Shown here: positions 36,862-44,868 of the stretch, one piece after another
Position numbering within the stretch: position 1 is the first letter of the stretch
How the letters are laid out: the number at the start of each line of letters is the position of its first letter
From: Bradyrhizobium ottawaense
Lineage (GTDB): Bacteria; Pseudomonadota; Alphaproteobacteria; Rhizobiales; Xanthobacteraceae
Assembly: GCF_900099825.1 (NCBI RefSeq)
Contig: NZ_LT629693.1
Span: 6,831,001-6,895,000 of the forward strand
Direction: 5' to 3'
DNA length: 64,000 nucleotides
Program-made: the position numbers and the translations under genes
Notes under the pieces: model-generated
Told to the model about the DNA's origin: nothing
What the model saw: the letters and a program-made list of their open reading frames with translations, nothing else
Database searches by the model: none

Positions 36862-36943
36862 CGTCATTCCGGGGCGATGCGAAGCATCGAACCCGGAATC
36901 TCGAGATTCCGGGTCTGGTCCTTCGGACCATCCCGGAATGACG
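36862..36943. repeat. Intergenic palindrome, family 5 (CGTCATTCCGGGGCG type)
   Basis: cgtcattccggggcgatgcg and atcccggaatgacg at the ends, with a perfect inner cccggaatctcgagattccggg palindrome. It is followed at once by a half copy of family 2 (36950-36977). Confidence 0.85.
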
Positions 36944-36987
36944 TGCTCATTTCGTCGCTTACGCTCCTCGCAATGACGTGAAGGCGA

Positions 36988-37125
36988 TCAGCAGTGGCTG
37001 TCGCGCACCGATTCCTGTCCGTCGTTCTGCAGTGGCGGGTGAATCTGCGGCAGCGACGAGGGCGCACGCGTCCCGAGCGGTTTGCGTCCGGTCGCGGCAG
37101 GTTTGGAAGAAGGTTCGCTGGCCAT
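36988..37125 (-). CDS. Small Pro/Ser-rich hypothetical protein (45 residues)
   Basis: A 46-codon frame from ATG to TGA, beginning MASEPSSKPAATGRKPLGT and ending DGQESVRDSHC. About three quarters of third positions are G or C, and GGAG lies nine bases before the ATG. No domain is known to me. It is below the usual size limit of gene finders. It is followed by repeats and lies close to the epoxide-hydrolase-like gene on the same strand. Probably real but unproven. Confidence 0.45.
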   Translation of the reverse strand: MASEPSSKPAATGRKPLGTRAPSSLPQIHPPLQNDGQESVRDSHC

Positions 37126-37180
37126 GTCGTCATGCTCCGATTTGCTGCATGACAACATTTTTGTAGCCGTCAGGTTCCGC

Positions 37181-38041
37181 TCACACCGGATGGGCGGCCA
37201 GATGTTCCAGCATCAATTCGCACACCCGCGCCGGCGCCTGATCGGCCGCAAAATGACCGACGCCGGGCAGCACCTCGAAGCGATAGGGCGCGGCGATGAA
37301 ATCGACCGTGCCTTCGGCGGCGACGCGGCCGACGGTGTCGTCGGCGTCGCCCCAGATGTAGAGCGTCGGCACGCGGATCGGACCGAGCGGCCCGCGGATG
37401 GCGCCGCGCGCGCGGTACCAGGCGAGTGCGGCCTCCATCGCCTCCTTGTTGCCGAGCACGGCAAGGTGCTGTTCGATCGCATCAACCGGAACGCCGTTTG
37501 CGGCCAGCCGATCGCGCAGCCATTTTGCATCGTCGGCGAGCACGACGTCGGCGGCGTCGGGTTCGAGAAACGCCTTGTGGTGCCGCGAGCGCTGCGCCTG
37601 ATCGCCGTCGACCATCTCCAGCGCGCGGTTGAAGGCGTTCGGATGCGGCCGCGACAGAATGGTGAGCGAGGCCAGCCGTTCACGATGGCGGTCGGCGAGG
37701 CCCCAGGCGATGCTGCCGCCCCAGTCGTGACCGGCGAGGTGAAACCGCGCGTCGCCATAGCCGCTCTCGGCTACGATCGCCATCGCGTCGTCCATCAGAC
37801 GGTCGATCAGGTAATGTGAGAACTCGCGGCTGTCCGGCCGGGCGCCGGGCGAATAGCCGCGCTGGCTCGGCGCGATGGCGCGATAGCCCATGTCGCCGAG
37901 GGCTGCGACCTGCGCGCGCCAGCAGTTCATCGATTCCGCAAAGCCGTGCAGCAGCAGCACCAGCGGCGCACCGGGCGCGCCGGCGGCAAGCGCGTCGAAG
38001 GTCAGGTGCGGCGCGATCGTGATCTGTTCGAGAACCGGCAT
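37181..38041 (-). CDS. Alpha/beta hydrolase (epoxide hydrolase-like)
   Basis: 286 residues. The oxyanion motif is LLLHGFAESMNCW (residues about 29-41), and the nucleophile elbow is LAGHDWGGSIAWGLA (about residue 107), with Asp as nucleophile as in epoxide hydrolases and dehalogenases rather than Ser. The catalytic His is in LPGVGHFAADQAP, and lid Trp and Tyr occur in ALAWYRARG. The substrate is unknown. Its start overlaps no other gene; the acyltransferase diverges 153 bp away. Confidence 0.9.
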   Translation of the reverse strand: MPVLEQITIAPHLTFDALAAGAPGAPLVLLLHGFAESMNCWRAQVAALGDMGYRAIAPSQRGYSPGARPDSREFSHYLIDRLMDDAMAIVAESGYGDARFHLAGHDWGGSIAWGLADRHRERLASLTILSRPHPNAFNRALEMVDGDQAQRSRHHKAFLEPDAADVVLADDAKWLRDRLAANGVPVDAIEQHLAVLGNKEAMEAALAWYRARGAIRGPLGPIRVPTLYIWGDADDTVGRVAAEGTVDFIAAPYRFEVLPGVGHFAADQAPARVCELMLEHLAAHPV

Positions 38042-38194
38042 GCGACCATCCTGGGCTGGCCAGTTGCGGATGGCAATCCCGGCCGGTCGATGGCGAGACG
38101 GATTCGCGAGGCCGGTTGCGGAATTGTGCAACATCCGCAAAGTGATGTATTGGGAAGCCCACAAACCGTCGAATGCTTGGGAGGGAAACCAACG

Positions 38195-38932
38195 TTGCAC
38201 TATCTGAGGTCGATCCTGTTCGCGGCGGCGGTCGTGATCCTGACGATTGTCGTGTCACTGACGGTACCCTTCCTGTGGCTGTTCAAGGCCAGCAGCGCGA
38301 CGGTTCGCGCGGTTTCGCAGGTCTGGGTCAAAGGGATCATGTTTCTCTTCAGGGCCGTTCTCGGGCTCGACTACCGGGAATACGGGCGAGCCAATGTTCC
38401 CGACGGCCCCTGCATCATTGCCTGCAATCACCAGTCGCTGTGGGAAACGGCGGCGCTGAGCGCGATTTTCCCGGACGCCAGCATCGTTGCCAAGAAGGAG
38501 CTGAGCCGGCTTCCGATCGTCGGCTGGTTTCTGCAGCGCTACCCGATGATCCTGGTCGATCGCGCCGCCGGCCGGCACGCGCTCAAGCAGATGGTCGAGG
38601 AGGCCAAGCGCGCGGTCGCGGAAGGCCGCAAGGTGCTGCTGTTTCCGCAAGGCACGCGGCAGGCGGTCGGCGATCCCATGGTGTTCCAGGCGGCCGGCAT
38701 CTCCGCTCTCTACACCACGCTCGATGTGCCGGTGGTGCCGGCGGCGTGCAATTCCGGTTTGTTCTGGGGCAAGAAGACGCTGATGATCCACAGCGGCACC
38801 GTCAAGCTCTCCTATCTCCCGCCGATTGCGCCCGGCATGAACCGCAAGGAGTTTCAGCCGATGCTGGAGAAGATGATATCGGAGGAGAGCGAGAGGCTGG
38901 TCCGCGAAGGCGAGGCGAAGGTTTCGCCCTAG
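38195..38932 (+). CDS. 1-acyl-sn-glycerol-3-phosphate acyltransferase (PlsC family)
   Basis: 245 residues. An N-terminal membrane helix (residues 7-30) is followed by the acyltransferase motifs ACNHQSLWETAAL (His-x4-type motif I, variant with Gln-Ser-Leu-Trp-Glu), KKELSRLPIVGWF and LLFPQGTRQAVGDP (motif III), then VPVVPAACNSG (motif IV). It acylates lysophosphatidate in phospholipid synthesis. The start is taken as TTG at 38195 because GGGAGGG lies nine bases upstream and no ATG fits the membrane helix. The 3' end overlaps the convergent gene by four bases. Confidence 0.9.
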   Translation: MHYLRSILFAAAVVILTIVVSLTVPFLWLFKASSATVRAVSQVWVKGIMFLFRAVLGLDYREYGRANVPDGPCIIACNHQSLWETAALSAIFPDASIVAKKELSRLPIVGWFLQRYPMILVDRAAGRHALKQMVEEAKRAVAEGRKVLLFPQGTRQAVGDPMVFQAAGISALYTTLDVPVVPAACNSGLFWGKKTLMIHSGTVKLSYLPPIAPGMNRKEFQPMLEKMISEESERLVREGEAKVSP

Positions 38933-39510
38933 CCCGCGCGACGCCCGGCAAGCGAGCCGGCCAACGGCGCGATGAAGGCGAGGCACCAGGTGAACTGCGC
39001 AATGGTCGGATCGACCAGCGCGATCGCCGTTCCGCACAGGAATACGACGACGGGGAACACGGCCGTCACCAGCAGTTGCGAATCCGGGCGGTCCCTGAGG
39101 GCGAGAACCCACAACAGCGCGTTCAGCGTGGCGATAGACGTCAGATGGATTCCGTAGACGATCGCGACCACGCTATCGAGCCGGTAGCCGCCGTAAAGTC
39201 CGTTGGTCACCGGCAGGATGATGATCGTCAGCAGAAAAAGCAGATTGAGGAACACCACGCCGCGGCCGGCCTCCGGCGCCACCGCGAGCCGGCGATGATG
39301 GCTGAACCAGAACAGCCCGGCGACGACGAAGGAGATCGCCAGCGCGATGACCGGTTGCGCATAGACGCGAACGAGGTCGATCCAGCCGGGCGCGCTCTTG
39401 AAGCTGGAGGCCTTCGGCAGGTCATAAGCGAGCAGCGTCATGGCAACGCCGAAGATGGTATTGCTCAGCATTTCCAGCCGGCGCATTTCGAACAGATGAA
39501 GTTGCGGCAT
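38929..39510 (-). CDS. TMEM175/DUF1211 family membrane protein
   Basis: 193 residues, six predicted membrane segments, about the size of one bacterial TMEM175 subunit. The first helix reads RLEMLSNTIFGVAMTLLAYDL, where canonical K+-channel members have Phe-Ser-Asp. Here Leu-Ser-Asn stands in that place, so potassium conductance is uncertain. LFWFSHHRRLAV follows helix 3 as in the family. It converges with the PlsC gene, and its promoter side faces tRNA-Leu. Confidence 0.8.
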   Translation of the reverse strand: MPQLHLFEMRRLEMLSNTIFGVAMTLLAYDLPKASSFKSAPGWIDLVRVYAQPVIALAISFVVAGLFWFSHHRRLAVAPEAGRGVVFLNLLFLLTIIILPVTNGLYGGYRLDSVVAIVYGIHLTSIATLNALLWVLALRDRPDSQLLVTAVFPVVVFLCGTAIALVDPTIAQFTWCLAFIAPLAGSLAGRRAG

Positions 39511-39754
39511 GTCGTCCCTTGCTTCACCAGTCGGCTGCGCCACGCGTAGCCCGTAGCGGAGGCTGCATCGCTGTCGGTCGTCGTTTTCGCTGCGCTCAAG
39601 CTATGCCGGACACGCTTCGCCCAAACGGTCTCAAGGGCTGCGCCACGCATAGCCCTCGGGCGCCTGGCTTGCCAAGCCGTAGCTCGCGGCCACACGGCCG
39701 GCCTTCGCCTAAGGCCTCGGCGCGGCAGCCCTCTCTCGCTTCGCGAGCGAAGGC
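39511..39754. other. Intergenic spacer between TMEM175-like gene and tRNA-Leu
   Basis: GC-rich sequence with no supported gene. Short imperfect repeats of the cgctgcgctcaa / cttcgcgagcgaag kind occur, the latter a small hairpin just past the tRNA 3' end that may terminate its transcript. Confidence 0.5.
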
Positions 39755-39841
39755 TGGTGCGGGCGGTGGGAGTCGAACCCACACGACGTTGCCATCGAGG
39801 GATTTTAAGTCCCTTGCGTCTACCAGTTCCGCCACGTCCGC
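39755..39841 (-). tRNA. tRNA-Leu (anticodon TAA)
   Basis: 87 nt including an encoded CCA. Acceptor GCGGACG at the 5' end, D-arm with AACTGGTAGAC, anticodon arm GGGACTTAAAATCCC with anticodon TAA, a long variable arm (TCGATGGCAACGTCG) as in class II tRNAs, and a TPsiC arm GTGGGTTCGACTCCCAC. The 3' acceptor strand CGCCCGC leaves one A-C mismatch at pair 5. Confidence 0.95.
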
Positions 39842-39941
39842 ATTATTGATTTGCATAGCTTTTTTGCCCCTTAATCGCAAACGTTTTGCAGTTTTTCCCT
39901 CGCGTTTTGCAAAACACGTTCACGCTCCGTCCTTGATGCGA

Positions 39942-40196
39942 TTAAAGCAGCGCGTGATGCTGAACCTCGTCCTCGACGTGACGTGTGCAGTGCGCGCCCA
40001 TGCGGGTGGACTTGTCGCCGATCAGCCTCGCCACTTCGCGGCACTCGGCCAGGAAGTTCGGTGGCTGCCGCGGGCGCCGAGCACGGACGATGGTGGGAGC
40101 CCCGCAGGCCAGCAACGCCACTGCGTCAATTTTGGTGATGGGCTTATTCGGCCATCGATCGATTGAGGCGCTGCGGGACGAGCGCCGAGCCGTTTA
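39942..40196 (-). pseudogene. Coding-like fragment without a start codon
   Basis: An open frame of about 85 codons on the minus strand ending at TAA 39942-39944. It has gene-like third positions throughout and residues such as PITKIDAVALLACG and NFLAECREVARLIGDKSTRM. No ATG exists in the open part, and an in-frame TAA lies just upstream. The first part recalls the C-terminal Lys-Ile-Asp-x-x-x-Ala-Leu of phage terminase large subunits, but this is a weak guess. It is probably the tail of a lost gene beside the tRNA. Confidence 0.45.
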
Positions 40197-40269
40197 AAGT
40201 CAGGCGGCGCGGCCGCTGGACGATGAGACGCTCTCTGCATCGGGCGCGTTGAAGGTAAATCCTCACGAA

Positions 40270-40608
40270 TTAGATGCAGGTGGCGAGGAGCAGCGGTGGA
40301 CCGAAGGTTACAGCGGTCGCGACGAGGGCAGTTATAAGGGTCCATGTGACGGTCCGATGCAGAAACGTGCCAGTTGGACCGAAATCGGGGTCAGTGCCAG
40401 CTCGGGTGATGTCGCGCCACATCCAGCCGATCACGATCAGATGGACGAAGAATACCACGGCGAGCCCCAACCGCAGCGAGCCGGACGCCCAGGCAAAAGC
40501 GCAGCCGATGGCGTGGAGCGCGTAGAGCGCGACCAGCGCACTGCACCAGACTGCGAATCCCGCCGCGAGCCACCATAGCCGCCTTGCTGGTATCGCACGC
40601 TCACTCAC
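40270..40608 (-). CDS. Small membrane protein of the terminal oxidase operon
   Basis: 112 residues with a GTG start that overlaps the oxidase subunit I+III stop by four bases (GTGA). It has three hydrophobic segments: WWLAAGFAVWCSALVALYAL, LAVVFFVHLIVIGWMW and the C-terminal TLITALVATAVTFGPPLLLA. No metal motif is seen. By position it is an accessory or assembly subunit of the heme-copper oxidase. I do not recognise the family. Confidence 0.75.
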   Translation of the reverse strand: MSERAIPARRLWWLAAGFAVWCSALVALYALHAIGCAFAWASGSLRLGLAVVFFVHLIVIGWMWRDITRAGTDPDFGPTGTFLHRTVTWTLITALVATAVTFGPPLLLATCI

Positions 40609-43139
40609 GGTCGAGCCGCCAGCATCGTCACGAGCGCAGGCAGAGCGAGAACAAGGCCCATTGCAATGACTCCTGTAACCAGCGTGTAGTCGAGCCATAA
40701 TCGCGTGAGGCGTAGATCCAGTACGCGCCGGGACGCAATGAAACCGGCACCGACACGCAGGAAGTTGCTGACGAGGAAGAGAAGGCCGATACCGGCGTGG
40801 AGAGCCACATAGCCGAGCAGCGCCGCCGCGGTCGCGCCGAGCGCATGCTCGCTCGGATGTGGCGCGACATCGACGATCAACCCGACGGCGGCGGCGATGG
40901 CCGCAAGAAGCGCCGGCACGGCGAGACCAATCCAGCCGCGCGCCCTGCCACCAGTGGTGACCGCTCGCAGCGAACCGCGCGCCGCCGCGGCAGCTGCAGC
41001 AAGGGCCGCGACGGCGAACACGGCGAGCATGCGGCTCGGTTCGGGTGTGATCGCCGCGGGCCAATTCGGCGCTGCGATCCAAAGATAGAAGGTCCCGAAC
41101 AGCAACGATGTGAAGAGAGTGCCGTCGGCGACCAGCGTGCAGATCAGCGCCAACCACGCCGGCGCTTCGGCCACCTCGGTATGAGGTGGCAAGCTGATGC
41201 CTTGACCGACGGGCATAGGACCGAAGTCGCGCGCGAGACCGGCGCGGTTCGCGGAGAACACGAACATGCCGGCGGTCACTAGCGCAACGACCAGGGCCAG
41301 CAGGTAGAACTTAAACAGAAGCGTCAGGACCGCCGCTGCGGTCGCGAGCGCGGTAAAAAGCGGAAGGTAGGTCGGTTGCGGCAGCACGATCAGTTGTTCG
41401 GGCTCGCCGGTCGTCATGTTTACGCCTAGCGTCTCCTGCCAGCCGTTACGCGTGAAGCCGAGATAGCCTTCGCCTCGCGCCAGCGACAGTGCGAGATCGT
41501 CGGGAGCGATCGCGTCGGACCGTGTTAGATGCGGGATCGAGGCGAAGGCATACGGTGCAGGCGGGATCGACATAGCCCATTCCAGTGTCGCCGCGCCCCA
41601 GGGATTGCGCCGCACACGACGCCCGTAACGGAGTTGAACGAAAAGGTCGATCACCACCAGCGCGAAACCAATCGTCATGACGAACCCCCCAACCGAAGAC
41701 AGCAGGTTGAGCCAGTTCCAGCCTTCATTGCCCCGATAGGTATAGATGCGGCGGGGCATGCCGAGCAGACCTGTCAGGTGCATCATAAAGAAAGTCAGGT
41801 TGAAGCCGACGAAGACCAGCCAGAAGGCCGGTACCGACAGCCGGTGCACGGCGGTGCGCCCTGTCAACAATGGCAGCCAATAGTAAAAAGCCGCCAGCAT
41901 AGGGAAAGCGAGGGCGCCAGCCACCACATAGTGCATGTGGGCAACGACGAAATAGGTGTCATGGGCCTGCCAATCGAACGGCACCATGGCGAGCATTACG
42001 CCAGTCAGTCCGCCCATCACGAAGATGAAGAAGAAGCCGAAAACGTAAAGCATTGGCACGCTCCAGCGTGGCTTGCCGTGTGCCAGCGTGGCAAGCCAGG
42101 CGAAGATCTGTACTGCTGTCGGCACGGCGACGATCGCCGAGCCTGCGGAGAAAAAGGCGAGCGCGAGATGCGGGATACCCACGGTAAACATGTGGTGCAC
42201 CCAAATGCCGAAACTCAGGAATGCGAGTGCCACAATCGCGACGACGATCGCCCGGTAGCCGACAAGCGGACGACCGGCGAATACCGGAATGATCGTCGAC
42301 AGAACCCCGGCCATGGGCAGGAAGATGATGTAAACGTCCGGATGACCGAACAGCCAGAACAAGTGCTGCCAGAGCAGAGGGTCGCCGCCTCGGGTGGGGT
42401 CGAAGAACGGCAGGCCGAAGGCGCGCTCGATCTCAAGCAGGATTGAGCCGAGGATGAGCGGCGGAAAAGCCACCACCATCATCAGCGCAGTGACCAGGAT
42501 GTACCAGCCGAAGATCGGCATCCGGTCGAGCGACATGCCGGGCGCACGTACCTTCAGGATCGAGACGACGATCTCCACGGCCAGCGACAGCGCCGATATC
42601 TCGACGAAGGTCACGCCGAGAAGCCAGACGTCGGCGTTAATGCCCGGAGTGTACACATTGGAGCTCAGCGGCGTGTACATGAACCATCCGCTGTTGGGCG
42701 CAACCCCCGCGATCAAGGACACGGTCAGGATCGTGCCGCCGAACAGATAGCACCAGTAGCCGTAGGCGGTGAGCCTGGGAAAGGCGAAATCACGCGTGCC
42801 GAGAATCTTCGGGGTCAAATAGACCGCGAAGCTTTCCACCATCGGGATGGCGAAAAGGAACAACATCATGGACCCGTGCATGGTGAAGACCTGGTTGTAG
42901 GTCTCTGGATCCATGAAGGCTGCGTTGGGCGTCGCGAGCTGAACGCGGGTCAGCATGCCGAGCACACCAGCGATGGCGAAGAAGGTGAATGACGTGATCA
43001 TCATGCGCATGCCGATCACGGAATGGTTGACCGCCGCGAGGCGTTGTAACCCCGGCCCGGTGGCCCAGATCGCGGCGAGCTCGCGGTGCAACCGCAACGC
43101 CGGAGGTCCCTGCGGCAGCGGCTCGACGGGTTCACTCAT
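40605..43139 (-). CDS. ctaD: Cytochrome c oxidase subunit I fused to subunit III (heme-copper oxidase)
   Basis: 844 residues. Residues 1-510 are subunit I with about twelve helices. Heme ligands are His88 (MHGSMM), His401 and His403 (VAHMHYVV). CuB ligands are His266 (GHPDVY) and His315-316 (VHHMF), and Tyr270 is the expected His-Tyr cross-link residue. After a soluble linker (residues 520-590), about seven further helices resemble subunit III. In A-type enzymes the 268 position is Glu and the 344 position is Lys (K channel); here they are Asp and Gln. The start overlaps the subunit II stop (ATGA). Confidence 0.93.
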   Translation of the reverse strand: MSEPVEPLPQGPPALRLHRELAAIWATGPGLQRLAAVNHSVIGMRMMITSFTFFAIAGVLGMLTRVQLATPNAAFMDPETYNQVFTMHGSMMLFLFAIPMVESFAVYLTPKILGTRDFAFPRLTAYGYWCYLFGGTILTVSLIAGVAPNSGWFMYTPLSSNVYTPGINADVWLLGVTFVEISALSLAVEIVVSILKVRAPGMSLDRMPIFGWYILVTALMMVVAFPPLILGSILLEIERAFGLPFFDPTRGGDPLLWQHLFWLFGHPDVYIIFLPMAGVLSTIIPVFAGRPLVGYRAIVVAIVALAFLSFGIWVHHMFTVGIPHLALAFFSAGSAIVAVPTAVQIFAWLATLAHGKPRWSVPMLYVFGFFFIFVMGGLTGVMLAMVPFDWQAHDTYFVVAHMHYVVAGALAFPMLAAFYYWLPLLTGRTAVHRLSVPAFWLVFVGFNLTFFMMHLTGLLGMPRRIYTYRGNEGWNWLNLLSSVGGFVMTIGFALVVIDLFVQLRYGRRVRRNPWGAATLEWAMSIPPAPYAFASIPHLTRSDAIAPDDLALSLARGEGYLGFTRNGWQETLGVNMTTGEPEQLIVLPQPTYLPLFTALATAAAVLTLLFKFYLLALVVALVTAGMFVFSANRAGLARDFGPMPVGQGISLPPHTEVAEAPAWLALICTLVADGTLFTSLLFGTFYLWIAAPNWPAAITPEPSRMLAVFAVAALAAAAAAARGSLRAVTTGGRARGWIGLAVPALLAAIAAAVGLIVDVAPHPSEHALGATAAALLGYVALHAGIGLLFLVSNFLRVGAGFIASRRVLDLRLTRLWLDYTLVTGVIAMGLVLALPALVTMLAARP

Positions 43140-43825
43140 TTTCTCTCCGACTCCCCTGATACGGCCGCCCGCGCAAGCGCAGCGGAGAATTCCTCCGGGC
43201 GATGGACGATGACATCGAATCGCATCCCCGCGTGACCGAGACCGCAAAATTCGTTGCATTGGCCTGCGTAGCGGCCCGGTTGATCGGCCTGAATGCGCAA
43301 GCGGTTCACATGCCCGGGCACCGCATCGATTTTGCCGGCGAAGCGGGGTATCCAGAAGGCGTGGATGACGTCCTGGCTGGTGACAAGGATGTCGACCGGA
43401 GTGCCTGCGGGCAGGTGCAAGACGTTTCGAGTTTTCACCCCGTCATGATCGGGGTAGCGGAAGGTCCAGACCCATTGCCGACCCACTGCCTCGATCCGTG
43501 GCGGCGCCAGTCCAGGTAACGGCAGGAGCCTCTCACCGGCGATCAACGCATAGGCGACAAGAGGCAGCAGGACGACGGCCGGCAGAACCAACCCGCCGAG
43601 CACGATCCAGCGTCCGGGCGACACGTTCGAGCCCCAGCCCGGACGCCGGATCACCATCGCGAACAGCACCATCACGAGCGCGAAGAGAATTCCCGCACCA
43701 ACCAGCATCAACCACCACAGCGTGGCGATCGAAGCCCCGGCCGGCCCCGAGGGATCTAGCGTCGACAGTGGCCCATTGCAGCCGGGAAGTACTGCGAGCA
43801 TTCCGACTTGGATCAGCGCGTACAA
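43136..43825 (-). CDS. ctaC: Cytochrome c oxidase subunit II (CuA lipoprotein)
   Basis: 229 residues from TTG at 43825. The N terminus carries a lipobox-like LAVLPGC, then two membrane helices (residues about 30-105) and the periplasmic CuA domain. Copper ligands are His in SQDVIHAFWIP and the Cys-x3-Cys-x3-His-x2-Met of GQCNEFCGLGHAGM. It passes electrons from cytochrome c to subunit I. The start is uncertain: an internal ATG at 43801 would leave too short a signal, and longer frames run into the divergent gene at 43880. It is followed by the fused I+III subunit. Confidence 0.9.
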   Translation of the reverse strand: MYALIQVGMLAVLPGCNGPLSTLDPSGPAGASIATLWWLMLVGAGILFALVMVLFAMVIRRPGWGSNVSPGRWIVLGGLVLPAVVLLPLVAYALIAGERLLPLPGLAPPRIEAVGRQWVWTFRYPDHDGVKTRNVLHLPAGTPVDILVTSQDVIHAFWIPRFAGKIDAVPGHVNRLRIQADQPGRYAGQCNEFCGLGHAGMRFDVIVHRPEEFSAALARAAVSGESERK

Positions 43826-43879
43826 GAGACTACGATGTCTGCTTGAAGGATGTTTCGATTGACGCGATGGAGGAGGACG

Positions 43880-44392
43880 ATGGCAAAGCAACGCGATCTC
43901 AAGACTCAGCCCCGGAGTGAGGTCCAGCTGGAACTGCTTCGACTTGATGTCGGTTCGGCGATGGCCCTCGTTGGGCACCCGATTCACGTGATGATGGTGC
44001 ATTTCCCGGTCGCATTCGTGATCGCGACCCTCGGCGTCGATATATTGTACTGGTGGTCGGGAGACGCGTTCTGGGTGCGGGCTGGACTCTGGTCGGCCGG
44101 CATGGCGTTCTGGAGCGGCGTGGCCGCAAGCATCGTCGGCACCGGTGAGCTGTTGCTTGTGCGCGGGATCCGGCTTCTTGAAGCAAGCTGGTCTCATGCC
44201 GTGGCGGCGATGACGCTGGTTGCGATCGGGGGAGCCAACTGGGGTCTGCGCCTGATCGATACCGCGGCGATCTTGCCGCACGGCCTCGCCCTCTCGGCCC
44301 TCGCGTCGGTGATGGTGGGCTTCGCCGGCTGGCACGGGGGCAAGCTTGTGTTTGATCATGGCGTGGGGATTCTGATTTCGCCGAAGGACTGA
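43880..44392 (+). CDS. DUF2231 family membrane protein
   Basis: 170 residues. GHPIHVMMVHFPVAFVIATLGVDILYWW (residues 33-60) is the DUF2231 signature with three His positions, followed by three more helices. GGAGGAGG lies a few bases before the ATG at 43880. DUF2231 proteins often sit beside cytochrome or copper genes, but their role is unknown. It is divergent from subunit II by 54 bp, and its 3' end overlaps the convergent CopD-like gene by 37 bp. Confidence 0.85.
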   Translation: MAKQRDLKTQPRSEVQLELLRLDVGSAMALVGHPIHVMMVHFPVAFVIATLGVDILYWWSGDAFWVRAGLWSAGMAFWSGVAASIVGTGELLLVRGIRLLEASWSHAVAAMTLVAIGGANWGLRLIDTAAILPHGLALSALASVMVGFAGWHGGKLVFDHGVGILISPKD

Positions 44393-44868
44393 TGCAGCCA
44401 ACGCCCGAGTCCGCCGGGCTCGAACAAATGCGCAGCGAATTGGTTCGAATCAATGTGCGGCTTGGCCAGCACCACCCAGATAATTGCGGTGATCAATACG
44501 ATGTAAGCGCTCGTCAGCGCCACGTAGGGAAATCGACCGAACTGGCCCTTAGGCGAGAACAAGGGCGGGAGAATGAGGCCGGCGACGACGTGCAGCATCG
44601 CCATGGCTCCGACCAGCGCCATTTTCAGGGAGAACCATTCCACGAAGGTGGTCTGCAAAAAGATGAGTGCCGTTCCGCTGGCGATGGCGACGAAGGCGGC
44701 GGGGGAGGCCATCTCTACGTAGACGAACCGAGCTACCCGGTGCAGTCGGTCGAGATCCAACCCCGCCTCGAGTTTCCTCCGCTGCCAGAAAAGAAACGGC
44801 AAGACGATCAACCCGGCCGACCAGAGCGCGATCGCGGCAAGATGGACGAACTTCAGAGAGGTCGTCAT
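44356..44868 (-). CDS. CopD-like membrane protein
   Basis: 170 residues, about four to five helices. It begins MTTSLKFVHLAAIALWSAGL, with the HLAAIALW pattern of copper-resistance D domains. It then has RLHRVARFVYVEMASPAAFVAIASG and a His in AMAMLHVVAGLILPP. It is likely a copper or heme import or assembly partner of the oxidase. The ATG overlaps the CtaG stop by four bases, so CtaG and this protein are cotranslated. Confidence 0.78.
   Translation of the reverse strand: MTTSLKFVHLAAIALWSAGLIVLPFLFWQRRKLEAGLDLDRLHRVARFVYVEMASPAAFVAIASGTALIFLQTTFVEWFSLKMALVGAMAMLHVVAGLILPPLFSPKGQFGRFPYVALTSAYIVLITAIIWVVLAKPHIDSNQFAAHLFEPGGLGRWLHQSFGEIRIPTP

Noticed and set aside
39755..40270. tRNA-Leu as the integration point of an island covering 40-64 kb
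   Set aside because: The 3' end of the tRNA faces left, away from that region, and I found no repeat of the tRNA end or an integrase. Only the remnant at 39942 and the change in gene content suggest a junction.
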